NCBI RefSeq assembly: GCF_003994415.1
Contig: NZ_CP034689.1
Location: forward strand, 1-64,000
Source of the DNA: Achromobacter spanius
Lineage (GTDB): Bacteria; Pseudomonadota; Gammaproteobacteria; Burkholderiales; Burkholderiaceae_B
Direction: 5' to 3'
Length of the DNA stretch: 64,000 nucleotides
A model generated the notes under the pieces. The model searched no databases and was not told the DNA's origin. It was given only the letters and a program-made list of their open reading frames with translations. Positions within the stretch are counted from its first letter, which is position 1, and every line of letters begins with the position of its first letter. The position numbers and the translations under genes are program-made. Below, in pieces: positions 9,475 through 19,033 of this stretch.

Positions 9475-9622
9475 CTGATTGGAACTGGATAAAACCATAC
9501 TGCTAGTTGATACTTTTTGCCAGCCGCGGGGCTCATCGCGGGACGTGGCGGACGTCGGACAAACCGGCGCCGCCGATCGTGACTACAAACACGCGCCGGT
9601 TGCACGGCGCCAAGGGAATCAG

Positions 9623-10534
9623 ATGAAAGCATTTGCCGCGATCTCCGTCGCTGCCGCCCTGCTGGGCAGCACGGCCACCGCCCACGCCGAAGGCACCAGC
9701 CGCCTGGACAAGATCCGTGAAACTGGCGTGATCACGCTCGGCCACCCCGAGACCTCGGTGCCCTTCGCCTATCTTGACGGCAACCAGAAGCCCATCGGCT
9801 ACACGGTCGAGATCTGCCAGGAAGTGGTGCAGCACATCAAGACGGCGCTGAAGCTGCCCAAGCTGGAAGTGCGCTACAACCCGACGACCTCCGCCACGCG
9901 TATTCCGCTGCTGGCCAATGGCACCATCGACCTGGAATGCGGCAATACCACCAACAAGCTCGACCGCCACAAGTTGGTGTCGTTCGCGCCCACGACCTTC
10001 GTGGCGCAGGTGGTGCTGGTGGCGCGCAAGGACGGCGGCGTGGACCCCAACAACCTGGAATCGTTCCGGGGCAAGACCATCGCCGCCCAAGCCGGCGGCC
10101 AGACTTTCCGCCTGATCTCGCAATTGAATGCCAAGGGTAACCTGGGCATCACGATGGCGCCCACCAAGGACACCGCCGAAACCATTCTGATGGTGGAATC
10201 GGGCCGTGCCGCCGGGTCGGCCAACGATGACGGCATCGCCTATGGCGCCGTGGCCTCGTCGAAGAATCCGGATGCGTTCGTGATTGGCACCAAGGGCCTG
10301 GAAATGGCGCCCTACGGCATCATGGAACCCAAGGACGACCCCGCATTCAAGAAGGTGGTGGACGATGCCGTGGTGGATCTGATGAAGAGCGGCAAGGTCG
10401 CGGCGATCTACAACAAGTACTTCAATTCGCCGATTCCCCCGAAGCAGATCAACCTGAAGTATCCGATGAGCGATGCGCTCAAGCGTGCGCTGGCCAACCC
10501 GACCGACTCGGGTGACCCGAAGGTATACGAGTAA
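9623..10534 (+). CDS. Amino acid ABC transporter substrate-binding protein (GltI-like)
   Basis: This is a periplasmic binding protein that delivers a polar amino acid, probably Glu/Asp-like, to the permeases encoded next. It is 303 residues with a signal peptide (about 1-23, cut near ATAHAEG) and SBP family 3 features: LDKIRETGVITLGHPETSVP, PFAYLDGNQKPIGYTVEIC, IDLECGNTTNKLDRHKLVSF. The ATG at 9623 is chosen because it begins the signal peptide; the frame is open further upstream. A strong hairpin separates it from the permease genes. Exact substrate cannot be read from sequence. Confidence 0.9.
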   Translation: MKAFAAISVAAALLGSTATAHAEGTSRLDKIRETGVITLGHPETSVPFAYLDGNQKPIGYTVEICQEVVQHIKTALKLPKLEVRYNPTTSATRIPLLANGTIDLECGNTTNKLDRHKLVSFAPTTFVAQVVLVARKDGGVDPNNLESFRGKTIAAQAGGQTFRLISQLNAKGNLGITMAPTKDTAETILMVESGRAAGSANDDGIAYGAVASSKNPDAFVIGTKGLEMAPYGIMEPKDDPAFKKVVDDAVVDLMKSGKVAAIYNKYFNSPIPPKQINLKYPMSDALKRALANPTDSGDPKVYE

Positions 10535-10546
10535 GCAGCAACTAGT

Positions 10547-10572
10547 CCGCGGGACGCCCAGGCGTCCCGCGG
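10547..10572 (+). terminator. Intercistronic hairpin after the binding-protein gene
   Basis: CCGCGGGACGCC and GGCGTCCCGCGG form a perfect 12-bp stem with a 2-nt spacer, followed by CGGTTTTG. It lies between the binding protein and first permease. Such hairpins commonly stabilise the upstream mRNA or partly terminate, giving more binding protein than membrane protein. Confidence 0.65.
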
Positions 10573-10622
10573 CGGTTTTGGGGCAAGGCGTCGCGCATGG
10601 CGCCGCCATCTAGGGCACGGGC

Positions 10623-11420
10623 ATGAATTACGACTGGAGTTGGAGCGTCTTCCTGGAGATGTCGCCGGATGGCGTGCATAACTTTCTGGAAACGCTGCTG
10701 ATCGGCGTGGGCTGGACGCTGGCGCTTGCGCTGACGGCGTGGGTGTTTTCGCTGTTGCTGGGATCTTGGCTGGGCGTGATGCGTACGGCGCAGTCCCGCG
10801 TGATGAACCTATTGGGCGCGACCTACGTCGAGCTGTTCCGCAACATACCGCTGCTGGTGCAGATGTTCCTGTGGTATTTCGTGCTGCCTGAATTGCTGCC
10901 GCATGCCTGGGGCCTGGCGATGAAGCAGATGCCGCAGCCCTGGGGGCAGTTCGTGCCTGCCGTGCTGTGCCTGGGGTTTTATGGTTCGGCGCGCGTGGCC
11001 GAGCAGTTGCGCGCCGGCATCCAGTCGTTGCCGCGCGGCCAGTTCCAGGCGGGGACCGCCCTGGGGCTGACCGAGGTGCAGGTGTACCGCTACATCATCC
11101 TGCCCGAAGCGTTTCGCATCGTGCTGCCGCCGCTGACGTCCGAATTCATGGGCACCATCAAGTATTCCTCGGTGGCGCTGACGATCGGCCTGCTGGAGCT
11201 GACCGGCCAGGCGCGTTCCATGCAGGAATTCAGCTTCCACATCTTCGAGGCGTTCTCCGCCGCGACGGTGATCTACCTGATCCTCAACGGCATCGTCGTG
11301 CTGGGCATGCGTCTGCTTGAACGGCATATCGCGGTGCCTGGCCTGATCGGCGCGGCCAGCAACGGCGCGGCCAGCAAAGCTGGTCCGGCCGCGGTCAAGA
11401 CCGCCGCCCTGAGCCGATAG
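10623..11420 (+). CDS. Amino acid ABC transporter permease (GltJ-like)
   Basis: This inner-membrane permease has 265 residues and about five transmembrane segments. The His/Glu/Gln/Arg/opine 3-TM family signature is present (NFLETLLIGVGWTLALALTA near the N-terminus), as is the EAA loop that contacts the ATPase (RAGIQSLPRGQFQAGTALGL through YIILPEAFRIVLPPL). It is the second gene of the five-gene operon. The C-terminus carries a short Ala/Gly-rich tail. Confidence 0.9.
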   Translation: MNYDWSWSVFLEMSPDGVHNFLETLLIGVGWTLALALTAWVFSLLLGSWLGVMRTAQSRVMNLLGATYVELFRNIPLLVQMFLWYFVLPELLPHAWGLAMKQMPQPWGQFVPAVLCLGFYGSARVAEQLRAGIQSLPRGQFQAGTALGLTEVQVYRYIILPEAFRIVLPPLTSEFMGTIKYSSVALTIGLLELTGQARSMQEFSFHIFEAFSAATVIYLILNGIVVLGMRLLERHIAVPGLIGAASNGAASKAGPAAVKTAALSR

Positions 11421-11429
11421 GGGATCGCG

Positions 11430-12119
11430 ATGGGTAAATTTGATTTCGATGTGATCTGGACCGCGCTGCCCTATCTGTTCCAGACGGGCATGACGTTCAC
11501 CCTGACGCTGACGGTGCTGGCCGCCGTGATGGGCCTGGCGCTGGGCACGCTGCTGGCCATGATGCGGCTGTCGCGCTTCAAGATTCTGTCGGTGCCGGCG
11601 GGCATCTACGTGAACGTGATGCGCTCGATTCCGCTGCTGCTGGTGATCTTCTGGTTCTACTTCCTGATGCCGTACATCGCCGCCTGGGTGGTGGGCTCGG
11701 CCACGCCCTTGCGCGTGGGGGCGTTCAATTCGGCGGTCATCACCTTCACCTTGTTCGAAGCCGCGTACTTCTGCGAAATCATGCGGGCGGGGATTCAGTC
11801 GATTGCGCGCGGCCAGGTGTCGGCCAGCATGGCGATCGGCCTGACGCCGTGGCAGGGCATGCGCTACGTGGTGCTGCCGCAGGCGTTTCGCAACATGGTT
11901 CCCGCGCTGTTGACCCGCGTGATCATCCTGTTTCAGGACACGTCGCTGGTCTATGTGCTGTCGTTGACCGACTTCCTGGGCGCGGCGTCCAAGATCGGCC
12001 AGCGCGATGGCCGGCTGGTGGAGCTTTATCTGTTCGTGGCGGTGGTGTATTTCGTGATCTGCTTCACGGCGTCCCGCCTGGTCAAACTACTGGAAAAGCG
12101 CACCCGTGTGCTGCGATAG
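11430..12119 (+). CDS. Amino acid ABC transporter permease (GltK-like)
   Basis: This is the second permease of the importer, 229 residues, predicted to pair with the 10623-11420 product. It has the YLFQTGMTFTLTLTVLAAVM entry segment, RSIPLLLVIFWFYFLMPYI, and an EAA loop (RAGIQSIARGQVSASMAIGL, then VVLPQAFRNMVPALLTR). Only 9 bp separate it from the upstream permease, so one operon is likely. Confidence 0.9.
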   Translation: MGKFDFDVIWTALPYLFQTGMTFTLTLTVLAAVMGLALGTLLAMMRLSRFKILSVPAGIYVNVMRSIPLLLVIFWFYFLMPYIAAWVVGSATPLRVGAFNSAVITFTLFEAAYFCEIMRAGIQSIARGQVSASMAIGLTPWQGMRYVVLPQAFRNMVPALLTRVIILFQDTSLVYVLSLTDFLGAASKIGQRDGRLVELYLFVAVVYFVICFTASRLVKLLEKRTRVLR

Positions 12120-12128
12120 GGTTTAGCG

Positions 12129-12887
<759 letters not shown>

Positions 12888-12892
12888 TACCC

Positions 12893-13951
12893 ATGACCCA
12901 GCGGACTCCCGCCGACCATCCCGCCCTTCCCGTCGACCTGCGCAGCGACACGGTGACCCATCCGACGGCGGCCATGTACGAACGCATGCGCACCGCGCCG
13001 ATCGGCGATGACGGCCTGGATGGCGACCCTTCCGTGCGCGCGCTGGAAGCCCACGTGGCGGCCCTGCTGGGCAAGGACGCCGGGTTGTTCGTGCCCAGTT
13101 GCACGATGGCCAACCTGCTTGCCGTGTTGGCGCAAACGCAGCGTAACGAGCAGGTGGTGCTGGAGTCGTCAGCCCACATGTACACCTCGGAACGCGGTGC
13201 GGCCACGTTTACCGGGCTGTTCTATCAGGGCGTGTCCGGCACCGATGGCGCGATGGACCTGAACCGGCTGGACGAGGCCTTGCTGTCGGGCGGGCACCGG
13301 TTGAAGACGTCGCTGGTGGCGATGGAAACCTCGCACAACAACGCCGGGGGCGCCGTCCTGCCGTTGGATCACATGCGCGCCGTGTACGACATGGCCAACG
13401 CCGGTGGCATTCCCGTGCACCTGGACGGTGCGCGCCTGTTCAACGCGGCCGTGGCGCTGGGCGTGCCGGCACCCGAGATCACCCAGTACGCCGATACGGT
13501 GTCGCTATGTCTGTCCAAAGGCCTTAGCGCCCCTGTGGGCGCGGTGCTTACGGGCAGCAAGGCGGTGATGGCTCGTTCGCGCACGTTGCGCCGCATGTTG
13601 GGCGGCACGCAACGCCAGTCGGGCATCATGGCGGCGGCCGGCCTGGAAGGCGTGCAGACGATGACCGGCCGGCTGGTCGAAGACCACGTCCGCGCGCGCC
13701 GCTTGAGCGACGGCATCAACCGCCTGGCGCCCGCCTTGTCGGCCACGGTGCCGCAGACCAATATCGTGCAGGTCGAGACCGCCGATTCCGGCATGACCAA
13801 CACGCAGTGGGTGGCGGCCTTGCAAGCCGAAGGCCTGCTGACACGCCCCTGGGGCCGCACGCGCCTGCGTTGCGTCACGCATCGCCACATCGAGGACGAG
13901 GACATCGACACCGCCGTGCAGGCCTTCGCGGCGGTGCTGGAGAAACGCTGA
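12893..13951 (+). CDS. Threonine-aldolase-family PLP enzyme
   Basis: This 352-residue protein belongs to the beta-eliminating-lyase/threonine aldolase group (PLP fold type I), which splits beta-hydroxy amino acids into glycine and an aldehyde. LRSDTVTHPTAAMYERM opens the protein, HLDGARLFNAAVALG is the cofactor-Asp region, and the PLP-binding lysine is in LCLSKGLSAPVGAVL. The ATG at 12893 is preferred; an in-frame TTG at 12884 overlaps the transporter stop. As last gene of an amino acid import operon it may cleave the imported compound, which would then be a beta-hydroxy amino acid (inference). Confidence 0.88.
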   Translation: MTQRTPADHPALPVDLRSDTVTHPTAAMYERMRTAPIGDDGLDGDPSVRALEAHVAALLGKDAGLFVPSCTMANLLAVLAQTQRNEQVVLESSAHMYTSERGAATFTGLFYQGVSGTDGAMDLNRLDEALLSGGHRLKTSLVAMETSHNNAGGAVLPLDHMRAVYDMANAGGIPVHLDGARLFNAAVALGVPAPEITQYADTVSLCLSKGLSAPVGAVLTGSKAVMARSRTLRRMLGGTQRQSGIMAAAGLEGVQTMTGRLVEDHVRARRLSDGINRLAPALSATVPQTNIVQVETADSGMTNTQWVAALQAEGLLTRPWGRTRLRCVTHRHIEDEDIDTAVQAFAAVLEKR

Positions 13952-14051
13952 AAGTCACTGAAAAAGTGCTGAACGCCAGCACTGAAAACTGGCCCTGAAA
14001 CCCAGTGTTCATCGGCACCGCCGGCCCATTGCGGCGGTGCGATAATGCCGC

Positions 14052-14957
14052 ATGTCCACGACTCACCTCACCCGAAAAGACTATTTCTGCGCGCTGGCGG
14101 TCGTGGTCATATGGGGTCTTAATTTTGTTGTCATGAAGGTCGGCATGCAGGGCCTGTCGCCCATGATGCTGGGCGCGCTGCGATTCGCGCTGGCTGCCTT
14201 CCCCCTGATTATTTTCGTGCGCCGGCCGCAACTGCCGTGGCAGTGGATCGCGGCCTACGGGCTGGTGCAGGGGCTGGGCCAATTCGGCCTGCTGTTCACT
14301 GCCCTGAAATTCGGCATGCCGGCCGGCATGGCCTCGCTGGTCATCCAGACCCAGGCATTCTTCACCTTGCTGTTGGCGACCCCCGTGCTGGGCGAACGCG
14401 CGCGGCGGCATCACTGGATCGGCTTGGGCGTGGCCGCGCTGGGGCTGGCGGTGATTGCGGGCGGCCGGGGCGAAGGCCCGGGCCAGATGACCATGCTGGG
14501 CTTTGTGCTGACGCTGGGCGCCGCGTTCATGTGGGCAGCGTCCAACATGATCGTGCGGCGGGCCAGTCGCATGGCGCCTGGCTACGACCCCTTTGCCTTC
14601 ATCGCCTGGAGCAGCGCCGCGCCGGTGCTGCCATTCTTGCTGCTGGCAGTGTTGATCGACGGCTGGGAGCCGGTGCTGGGCATGATTACCGGCATCGGCT
14701 GGGGCGAGGCGCTGTCGGTGCTGTACCTGGCGGTGCTGGCGACGCTGGTGGCCTACACGCTGTGGACACGCTTGCTGACGCGCCATCCGGCGGCCAAGAT
14801 CGCACCGTTCTCGCTGCTGGTGCCGGTGGTGGGCCTGTGGGCGGCGTCCATGGCGTTCGGGGAACGGCTGCAACCGTTGCAGTGGCTGGGGGCGGGCTGC
14901 GTGTTGGCGGGCCTGATCATCAATCAGGTTGGCGGACGCTGGCTGCGCAGCCGCTGA
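14052..14957 (+). CDS. EamA/DMT-family transporter
   Basis: This 301-residue inner-membrane protein has about ten hydrophobic segments in two EamA repeats, as in RhaT/YdcZ-type drug/metabolite exporters. Typical pieces are FCALAVVVIWGLNFVVMKVG near the N-terminus and WLGAGCVLAGLIINQVGG at the end of the second repeat. Members export amino acids or other metabolites; substrate is not predictable. It stands alone; a small GTGCTG/CAGCAC hairpin (13966-13982) lies upstream. Confidence 0.9.
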   Translation: MSTTHLTRKDYFCALAVVVIWGLNFVVMKVGMQGLSPMMLGALRFALAAFPLIIFVRRPQLPWQWIAAYGLVQGLGQFGLLFTALKFGMPAGMASLVIQTQAFFTLLLATPVLGERARRHHWIGLGVAALGLAVIAGGRGEGPGQMTMLGFVLTLGAAFMWAASNMIVRRASRMAPGYDPFAFIAWSSAAPVLPFLLLAVLIDGWEPVLGMITGIGWGEALSVLYLAVLATLVAYTLWTRLLTRHPAAKIAPFSLLVPVVGLWAASMAFGERLQPLQWLGAGCVLAGLIINQVGGRWLRSR

Positions 14958-15099
14958 AATACCCGTTCAAACCGGGTCATCAGGCAGGCGTCTGCGACCC
15001 TATCAGCCCGGCTTCAACCACTGTCTCAACCTTGCCTCAACCCCTCGACCAGCCGGACTACGGCTTAACGCCGAGGGCGCTGAATCGCACACTGCCCGG

Positions 15100-15396
15100 C
15101 TACACCTGTTCAAAGCGGATATAACGCTTGTCGGTGTATTCCCGGCGCGTCGTCATTTCCTGCACGGACGCGCCCGGCGGGCCGCGCCGCAGCCACTCAA
15201 GCATGTGGTCCACCTGGTCGGGCGTGCCCTGCACCAGGGCTTCAACCGTGCCGTCCAGCAGGTTCTGCACCCAGCCCGTCACACCCAGCATGTGGGCGCG
15301 CCGCACCGTGGCGTGGCGATACCCCACGCCTTGCACCGTGCCGCTGACTGACACGAGGACGGTTTCGATATGGGAGTCGGTCTTAGGGTCTTGCAT
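15100..15396 (-). CDS. acyP: Acylphosphatase
   Basis: This small cytosolic enzyme hydrolyses acyl phosphates. From the ATG at 15396 it has 98 residues, the usual length, with GAAGGAAAC as ribosome site; an upstream in-frame start at 15426 would add ten unconserved residues. The catalytic signature VSGTVQGVGYRH supplies the phosphate-binding Arg, and GWVQNLLDGTVEAL the catalytic Asn. No operon partner is visible. Confidence 0.93.
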   Translation of the reverse strand: MQDPKTDSHIETVLVSVSGTVQGVGYRHATVRRAHMLGVTGWVQNLLDGTVEALVQGTPDQVDHMLEWLRRGPPGASVQEMTTRREYTDKRYIRFEQV

Positions 15397-15555
15397 GGAT
15401 GTTTCCTTCGGATGATGCGCCGCCAATGGGATGAGTAGGCGGTTAAGGCTACAGCGGATGGTCTATAGGCCCGGTGGGTGTCGAAGCGATACGTTAGTGC
15501 TCATGTCAAAACGTGCCAACGGGAACACCCGCTACCAGAGCTTGGAGAAGCCATT

Positions 15556-16452
15556 ATGGAAGAGACCAGTTTGTTGTCGGAAGCTGAGACAGCGCGCTAC
15601 AGGGACCAGGGCTACCTGGCCCTGAAGGACATGTGCCCGCAGGATGAGGTGGGCTACATCCGTCGCACCCTGCTGGACTTGTTCGCGAACAAAACGGGAT
15701 ACAACGAGGGCGCGCAGTATGACTTCGTCAGCCGCGACGACCCGTCCAAGCCCGCGAAGTTTCCAAGCCTGCACGATCCGCGTCATTATGCCCCCGGTCT
15801 ACTGAAGACGACTTACCACGAGCGCACGCTGGACCTGGCGCGGCAATTGCTGGGCGAAGAGGCGGCGCTGTATGGCGAGCACGCGCTGCTCAAGCCCGGC
15901 CCGTTCGGCCCGGAAACGCCGTGGCACCAGGACGAGGCGTTCCGTTCGCCCGACTTCGTCTACAACGAGCTGAGCATCTGGCTGGCGCTGCAACCCGCCA
16001 CCGTGGAAAACGGCTGCATGCAGTTCATCCCCGGGTCCAACAAATGGGACGTGCTGGAGCACCGTTCGCCCGGCGGCGACAAGAGCCTGCATCCGCTGGA
16101 ATGCTGCGGCGAATTCCAGCGTGACCAGGCGGTGGCCGAACCGCTGGACCCGGGCGGCATCACCGTGCACGACGCCCGCACGCTGCACTTCACCGGGCCG
16201 AACACGTCGCCGTCGCCGCGCCTGGCGTACATCCTGATCTACAACACGCCGCCGGTCTACAAGCCGGGGCGCCGCGAATTTCCGTGGCTGGAAGGCCGCT
16301 GGACGGATAGCCAGACGCGCAAGAAGCAGTGGCACAAGCGTGGTGGGCTGGCCGTGGATGTGATGCGCCGGCTGCCGGGTGCGCGGCTGACCAGCCCGCG
16401 TTGGGTAGCGTGGGCCACCATACGCGCGGTCAGCAAGGTCTGGCCGCGATAG
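15556..16452 (+). CDS. Phytanoyl-CoA dioxygenase (PhyH) family protein
   Basis: This is a predicted Fe(II)/2-oxoglutarate-dependent oxygenase of 298 residues. The ATG at 15556 has GGAGAAG about 6 nt upstream; a GTG at 15478 would extend it by 26 unconserved residues. The iron ligands are visible: HQD in TPWHQDEAF, and the distal His in ITVHDARTLHFTGPN, with a 2-oxoglutarate-binding Arg shortly after. Bacterial members hydroxylate diverse small molecules; substrate unknown. The 13-bp hairpin at 16498-16526 separates it from the downstream dehydrogenase gene. Confidence 0.85.
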   Translation: MEETSLLSEAETARYRDQGYLALKDMCPQDEVGYIRRTLLDLFANKTGYNEGAQYDFVSRDDPSKPAKFPSLHDPRHYAPGLLKTTYHERTLDLARQLLGEEAALYGEHALLKPGPFGPETPWHQDEAFRSPDFVYNELSIWLALQPATVENGCMQFIPGSNKWDVLEHRSPGGDKSLHPLECCGEFQRDQAVAEPLDPGGITVHDARTLHFTGPNTSPSPRLAYILIYNTPPVYKPGRREFPWLEGRWTDSQTRKKQWHKRGGLAVDVMRRLPGARLTSPRWVAWATIRAVSKVWPR

Positions 16453-16497
16453 CTCGGGCGACGGGGCCATAGAGCCCCAGTCAGAGGGGGGGCGAAC

Positions 16498-16526
16498 GAG
16501 GCCGGCAAGCAACGCTTGCCGGCCTC
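16498..16526. terminator. Perfect 13-bp hairpin between two genes
   Basis: GAGGCCGGCAAGC and GCTTGCCGGCCTC pair perfectly around AAC. No T-run follows on either strand, so this is either a T-less terminator, an mRNA-stabilising hairpin or a DNA-binding palindrome. It lies about 45 bp after the dioxygenase stop and 130 bp before the hydroxyacid dehydrogenase gene. Confidence 0.5.
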
Positions 16527-16657
16527 GGCGCGTATACTGAGCGGCGCCGCAGGGCCTGTCGCCCAAGCGTTGCGGTGCAGCCGCCCGCAGCCGGCGGCTC
16601 CAGATTCCAAGAATACGAAACGTAGCTGGCGCCCTTCCATCACTCCTCAGACCTCTC

Positions 16658-17821
16658 ATGACCGCTAACCTTTCTACGATCACCTGCATCGAAGATCTGC
16701 GTGTCGTCGCGCAAAAGCGCGTGCCCCGCATGTTCTACGACTACGCCGATTCCGGCGCCTGGACCGAAGGCACCTACCGCGCCAATGAAAGCGATTTCCA
16801 CAAGATCAAGCTGCGCCAGCGCGTGGCGGTGAACATGGAAGGCCGGTCGCTGCGCACCACGATGGTGGGCCACGACGTGGTGATGCCGCTGGCGATTTCG
16901 CCCACTGGCCTGACTGGCATGCAGCATGCCGACGGCGAGATCCTGGCGGCGAAGGCCGCGGCGGATTTCGGCGTGCCGTTCACCTTGTCCACGATGAGCA
17001 TCTGCTCGTTGGAAGACGTGGCCGAGGCCACCAAAAAGCCGTTCTGGTTCCAGCTTTACGTGATGCGCGACCGCGAGTTCGTGGCCAACCTGATCGACCG
17101 CGCCAAGGCCGCTGGTTGCACCGCGCTGGTGCTGACGCTGGACTTGCAGATCCTGGGCCAGCGCCACAAGGACATCAAGAACGGCTTGTCGACGCCGCCC
17201 AAACCCACCATCCGCAACCTGATCAACCTGGCGACCAAGCCGCGCTGGTGCATGGGCATGCTGGGCACCAAGCGCCGCACCTTCGGCAACATCGTCGGAC
17301 ACGCCAAGGGCGTCAGCGACCTGTCGTCATTGTCGGCCTGGACGGCTGAACAATTCGATCCGCGCCTGAGCTGGGACGACGTGGAATGGATCAAGCAGCG
17401 CTGGGGCGGCAAGCTCATCATCAAGGGCATCCTGGATGTGGAAGACGCGCAACTGGCGGCCAACAGCGGCGCCGACGCGCTGATCGTCAGCAACCACGGC
17501 GGCCGCCAACTGGACGGCGCCATGTCGTCGATTGCCGCGTTGCCGGCGATTGCGGATGCGGTGGGTTCGAAGATTGAAGTCTGGATGGACGGCGGCATCC
17601 GTTCCGGCCAGGACATCCTGAAAGCGGTGTCGCTGGGCGCGCGCGGCACGATGATCGGCCGCGCATTTTTGTATGGCCTGGGCGCGTATGGCCAGGCGGG
17701 CGTCACCCGCGTGCTGGAGCTGCTATACAAGGAAATGGATACGACGATGGCGCTGTGCGGCCGCCGCAATATTGAGCCGGGCGACCGCAGCATTTTGCTG
17801 CCGGGCACGTATCCGACGTGA
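16658..17821 (+). CDS. lldD: FMN-dependent alpha-hydroxyacid dehydrogenase (L-lactate dehydrogenase type)
   Basis: The product (387 residues) oxidises an L-2-hydroxyacid, typically L-lactate to pyruvate, passing electrons to the respiratory chain or oxygen. PRMFYDYADSGAWTEGTYR is the N-terminal family signature, PLAISPTGLTGM the FMN contact region, and SNHGGRQLDGA carries the catalytic His and substrate Arg. VWMDGGIRSGQDILKAVSLG and GRAFLYGLGAYG close the TIM barrel. Length matches LldD. No LldP permease or LldR is adjacent, so other 2-hydroxyacids (mandelate, glycolate) remain possible. Confidence 0.85.
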   Translation: MTANLSTITCIEDLRVVAQKRVPRMFYDYADSGAWTEGTYRANESDFHKIKLRQRVAVNMEGRSLRTTMVGHDVVMPLAISPTGLTGMQHADGEILAAKAAADFGVPFTLSTMSICSLEDVAEATKKPFWFQLYVMRDREFVANLIDRAKAAGCTALVLTLDLQILGQRHKDIKNGLSTPPKPTIRNLINLATKPRWCMGMLGTKRRTFGNIVGHAKGVSDLSSLSAWTAEQFDPRLSWDDVEWIKQRWGGKLIIKGILDVEDAQLAANSGADALIVSNHGGRQLDGAMSSIAALPAIADAVGSKIEVWMDGGIRSGQDILKAVSLGARGTMIGRAFLYGLGAYGQAGVTRVLELLYKEMDTTMALCGRRNIEPGDRSILLPGTYPT

Positions 17822-18190
17822 TGTTGTTGGGGTGTTTTGGGGCGGGGGCTGCTTGATGGGTTCGCGCGATCGGCGGCGTGGTTCTTTGCGACCGCGTCGC
17901 GCGCCACACCCATCCTACGGCAACTCGTAGGATGGGTGAAGCGCGCAAGATTCGCGGCAAGAACGCATTTGCCGAACGCGCGCAACCCATCGAACCACCG
18001 CCAAGATATGGCTGGGTTATTTCGGGTTCCGGCGCTGCTTGATGGGTTTCGCGCGGTCGGCGGCGTCGTTCTTGGGTATGGCATCGCGCGCTGCACCCAT
18101 CCTACCGCCAGCGCCCCACCCCGACGTCAACCGCCGTTCCGACATCCACCCCCGACGTCAACCGCCGTTACCGACATCCATCCCCCGCCA
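17822..18190. repeat. Repeat-rich intergenic spacer
   Basis: No gene is seen in these 369 bases. They hold two direct copies of an about 75-bp element (17848-17921 and 18034-18109), each opening with GCTGCTTGATGGGTT and ending with CACCCATCCTAC. The right end of copy 1 plus following bases forms a perfect inverted repeat, CACCCATCCTACG/CGTAGGATGGGTG with a 6-nt loop (17907-17938). A third, more diverged copy lies at 27093-27165. This behaves like a dispersed noncoding repeat family. Confidence 0.7.
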
Positions 18191-18205
18191 TCAACCGCCG
18201 TTACC
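18121..18205. repeat. Short tandem array (31-33 bp units)
   Basis: Three imperfect units start at 18121, 18152 and 18185, each with CGACGTCAACCGCCGTT or a one- to two-base variant. The last unit runs into the 3' end of the IclR gene and contains its stop codon. The array therefore probably arose by duplication of the gene's own terminal sequence. Confidence 0.7.
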
Positions 18206-19033
18206 CGCGCCCAAATAATGGCTGGGGCGTCTCAGCGCGGGGTCGAAGGGGTTGATCTGCGCGCCTACCGCGTCCGCCTCTCGGCGCAGCATTTCAACGA
18301 TCAGTGGCAGGCGGTCGTCGTCGATGCGTTCGATGGGGGCGGCCACGCTTAGCGCCGCCACCGTTACGCCGTTGGGGTCGTAGACCGGCACCGCCAGCCC
18401 CGCGATATTTGGGAACACGCCCTGCCCCTGGCTGCGCGCGTACCGCCGTTCCAGGCATTCCTTGATGCGCACCCGCATCGAAATTTCGTCCACAAAACCC
18501 AGATGGTGCAAACGCGGAATGTTGAAGCGGATGACTTCTTCGCGTTCGGCTTCCGGCAGGCTGGCCAGCAGCACCAGGCCGCCCTGGCCCATGCCCAGCG
18601 GCACGCGCCCGCCGATATCGCCGGTGTGCGAACGCACCGGGAACGCACCGTCAACCCGGTCCACGCAGACCGCGTCAAAGCCGCTGCGCACCAGCAGGAA
18701 AATCGTGTCGTTCAACATGCCCGACAGGCGCAGCATGGCGGGGCGGTAGAGCGAACGCAGGCTGGACTGGTGCGTGCCCGCCGCCGCCGCCAGCGCAAAG
18801 AACGCCACGCTGAGTTGATACCCCTTGCTTTGCGCCGGCTGCTCCACCACGCCTTCCTGCATCAAGCCCTGAAGCACGCGGTGCACCGTGGCCTGCGCCT
18901 GCCCGGTACGGGCCGCGATATCGGTCAGGCGCAGCTTCTCCCCTTTTGCATCGGCCAGCACGCGCAGCACGGCAAACGCCCGCTGCAACACGCCCTGGCC
19001 GGCAGAATCGTCCGCTGTCTCTGATTTCTTCAT
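18191..19033 (-). CDS. IclR-family transcriptional regulator
   Basis: This 280-residue regulator has an N-terminal winged HTH (GVLQRAFAVLRVLADAKGEK, LRLTDIAARTGQAQATVHRV, about 14-70) and the IclR effector domain (about 90-265). It is divergent from cluster A, with 212 bp between the starts, and so probably controls it in response to the substrate or a breakdown product (inference). Its 3' end lies inside a short tandem repeat. Confidence 0.9.
   Translation of the reverse strand: MKKSETADDSAGQGVLQRAFAVLRVLADAKGEKLRLTDIAARTGQAQATVHRVLQGLMQEGVVEQPAQSKGYQLSVAFFALAAAAGTHQSSLRSLYRPAMLRLSGMLNDTIFLLVRSGFDAVCVDRVDGAFPVRSHTGDIGGRVPLGMGQGGLVLLASLPEAEREEVIRFNIPRLHHLGFVDEISMRVRIKECLERRYARSQGQGVFPNIAGLAVPVYDPNGVTVAALSVAAPIERIDDDRLPLIVEMLRREADAVGAQINPFDPALRRPSHYLGAGNGG

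Noticed and set aside
13966..13982. GTGCTG/CAGCAC hairpin as a terminator after the aldolase gene
   Set aside because: Short stem with no T-run; too weak to call.
18121..18205. CRISPR-like array
   Set aside because: Three adjacent diverged units with no spacers and no cas genes.
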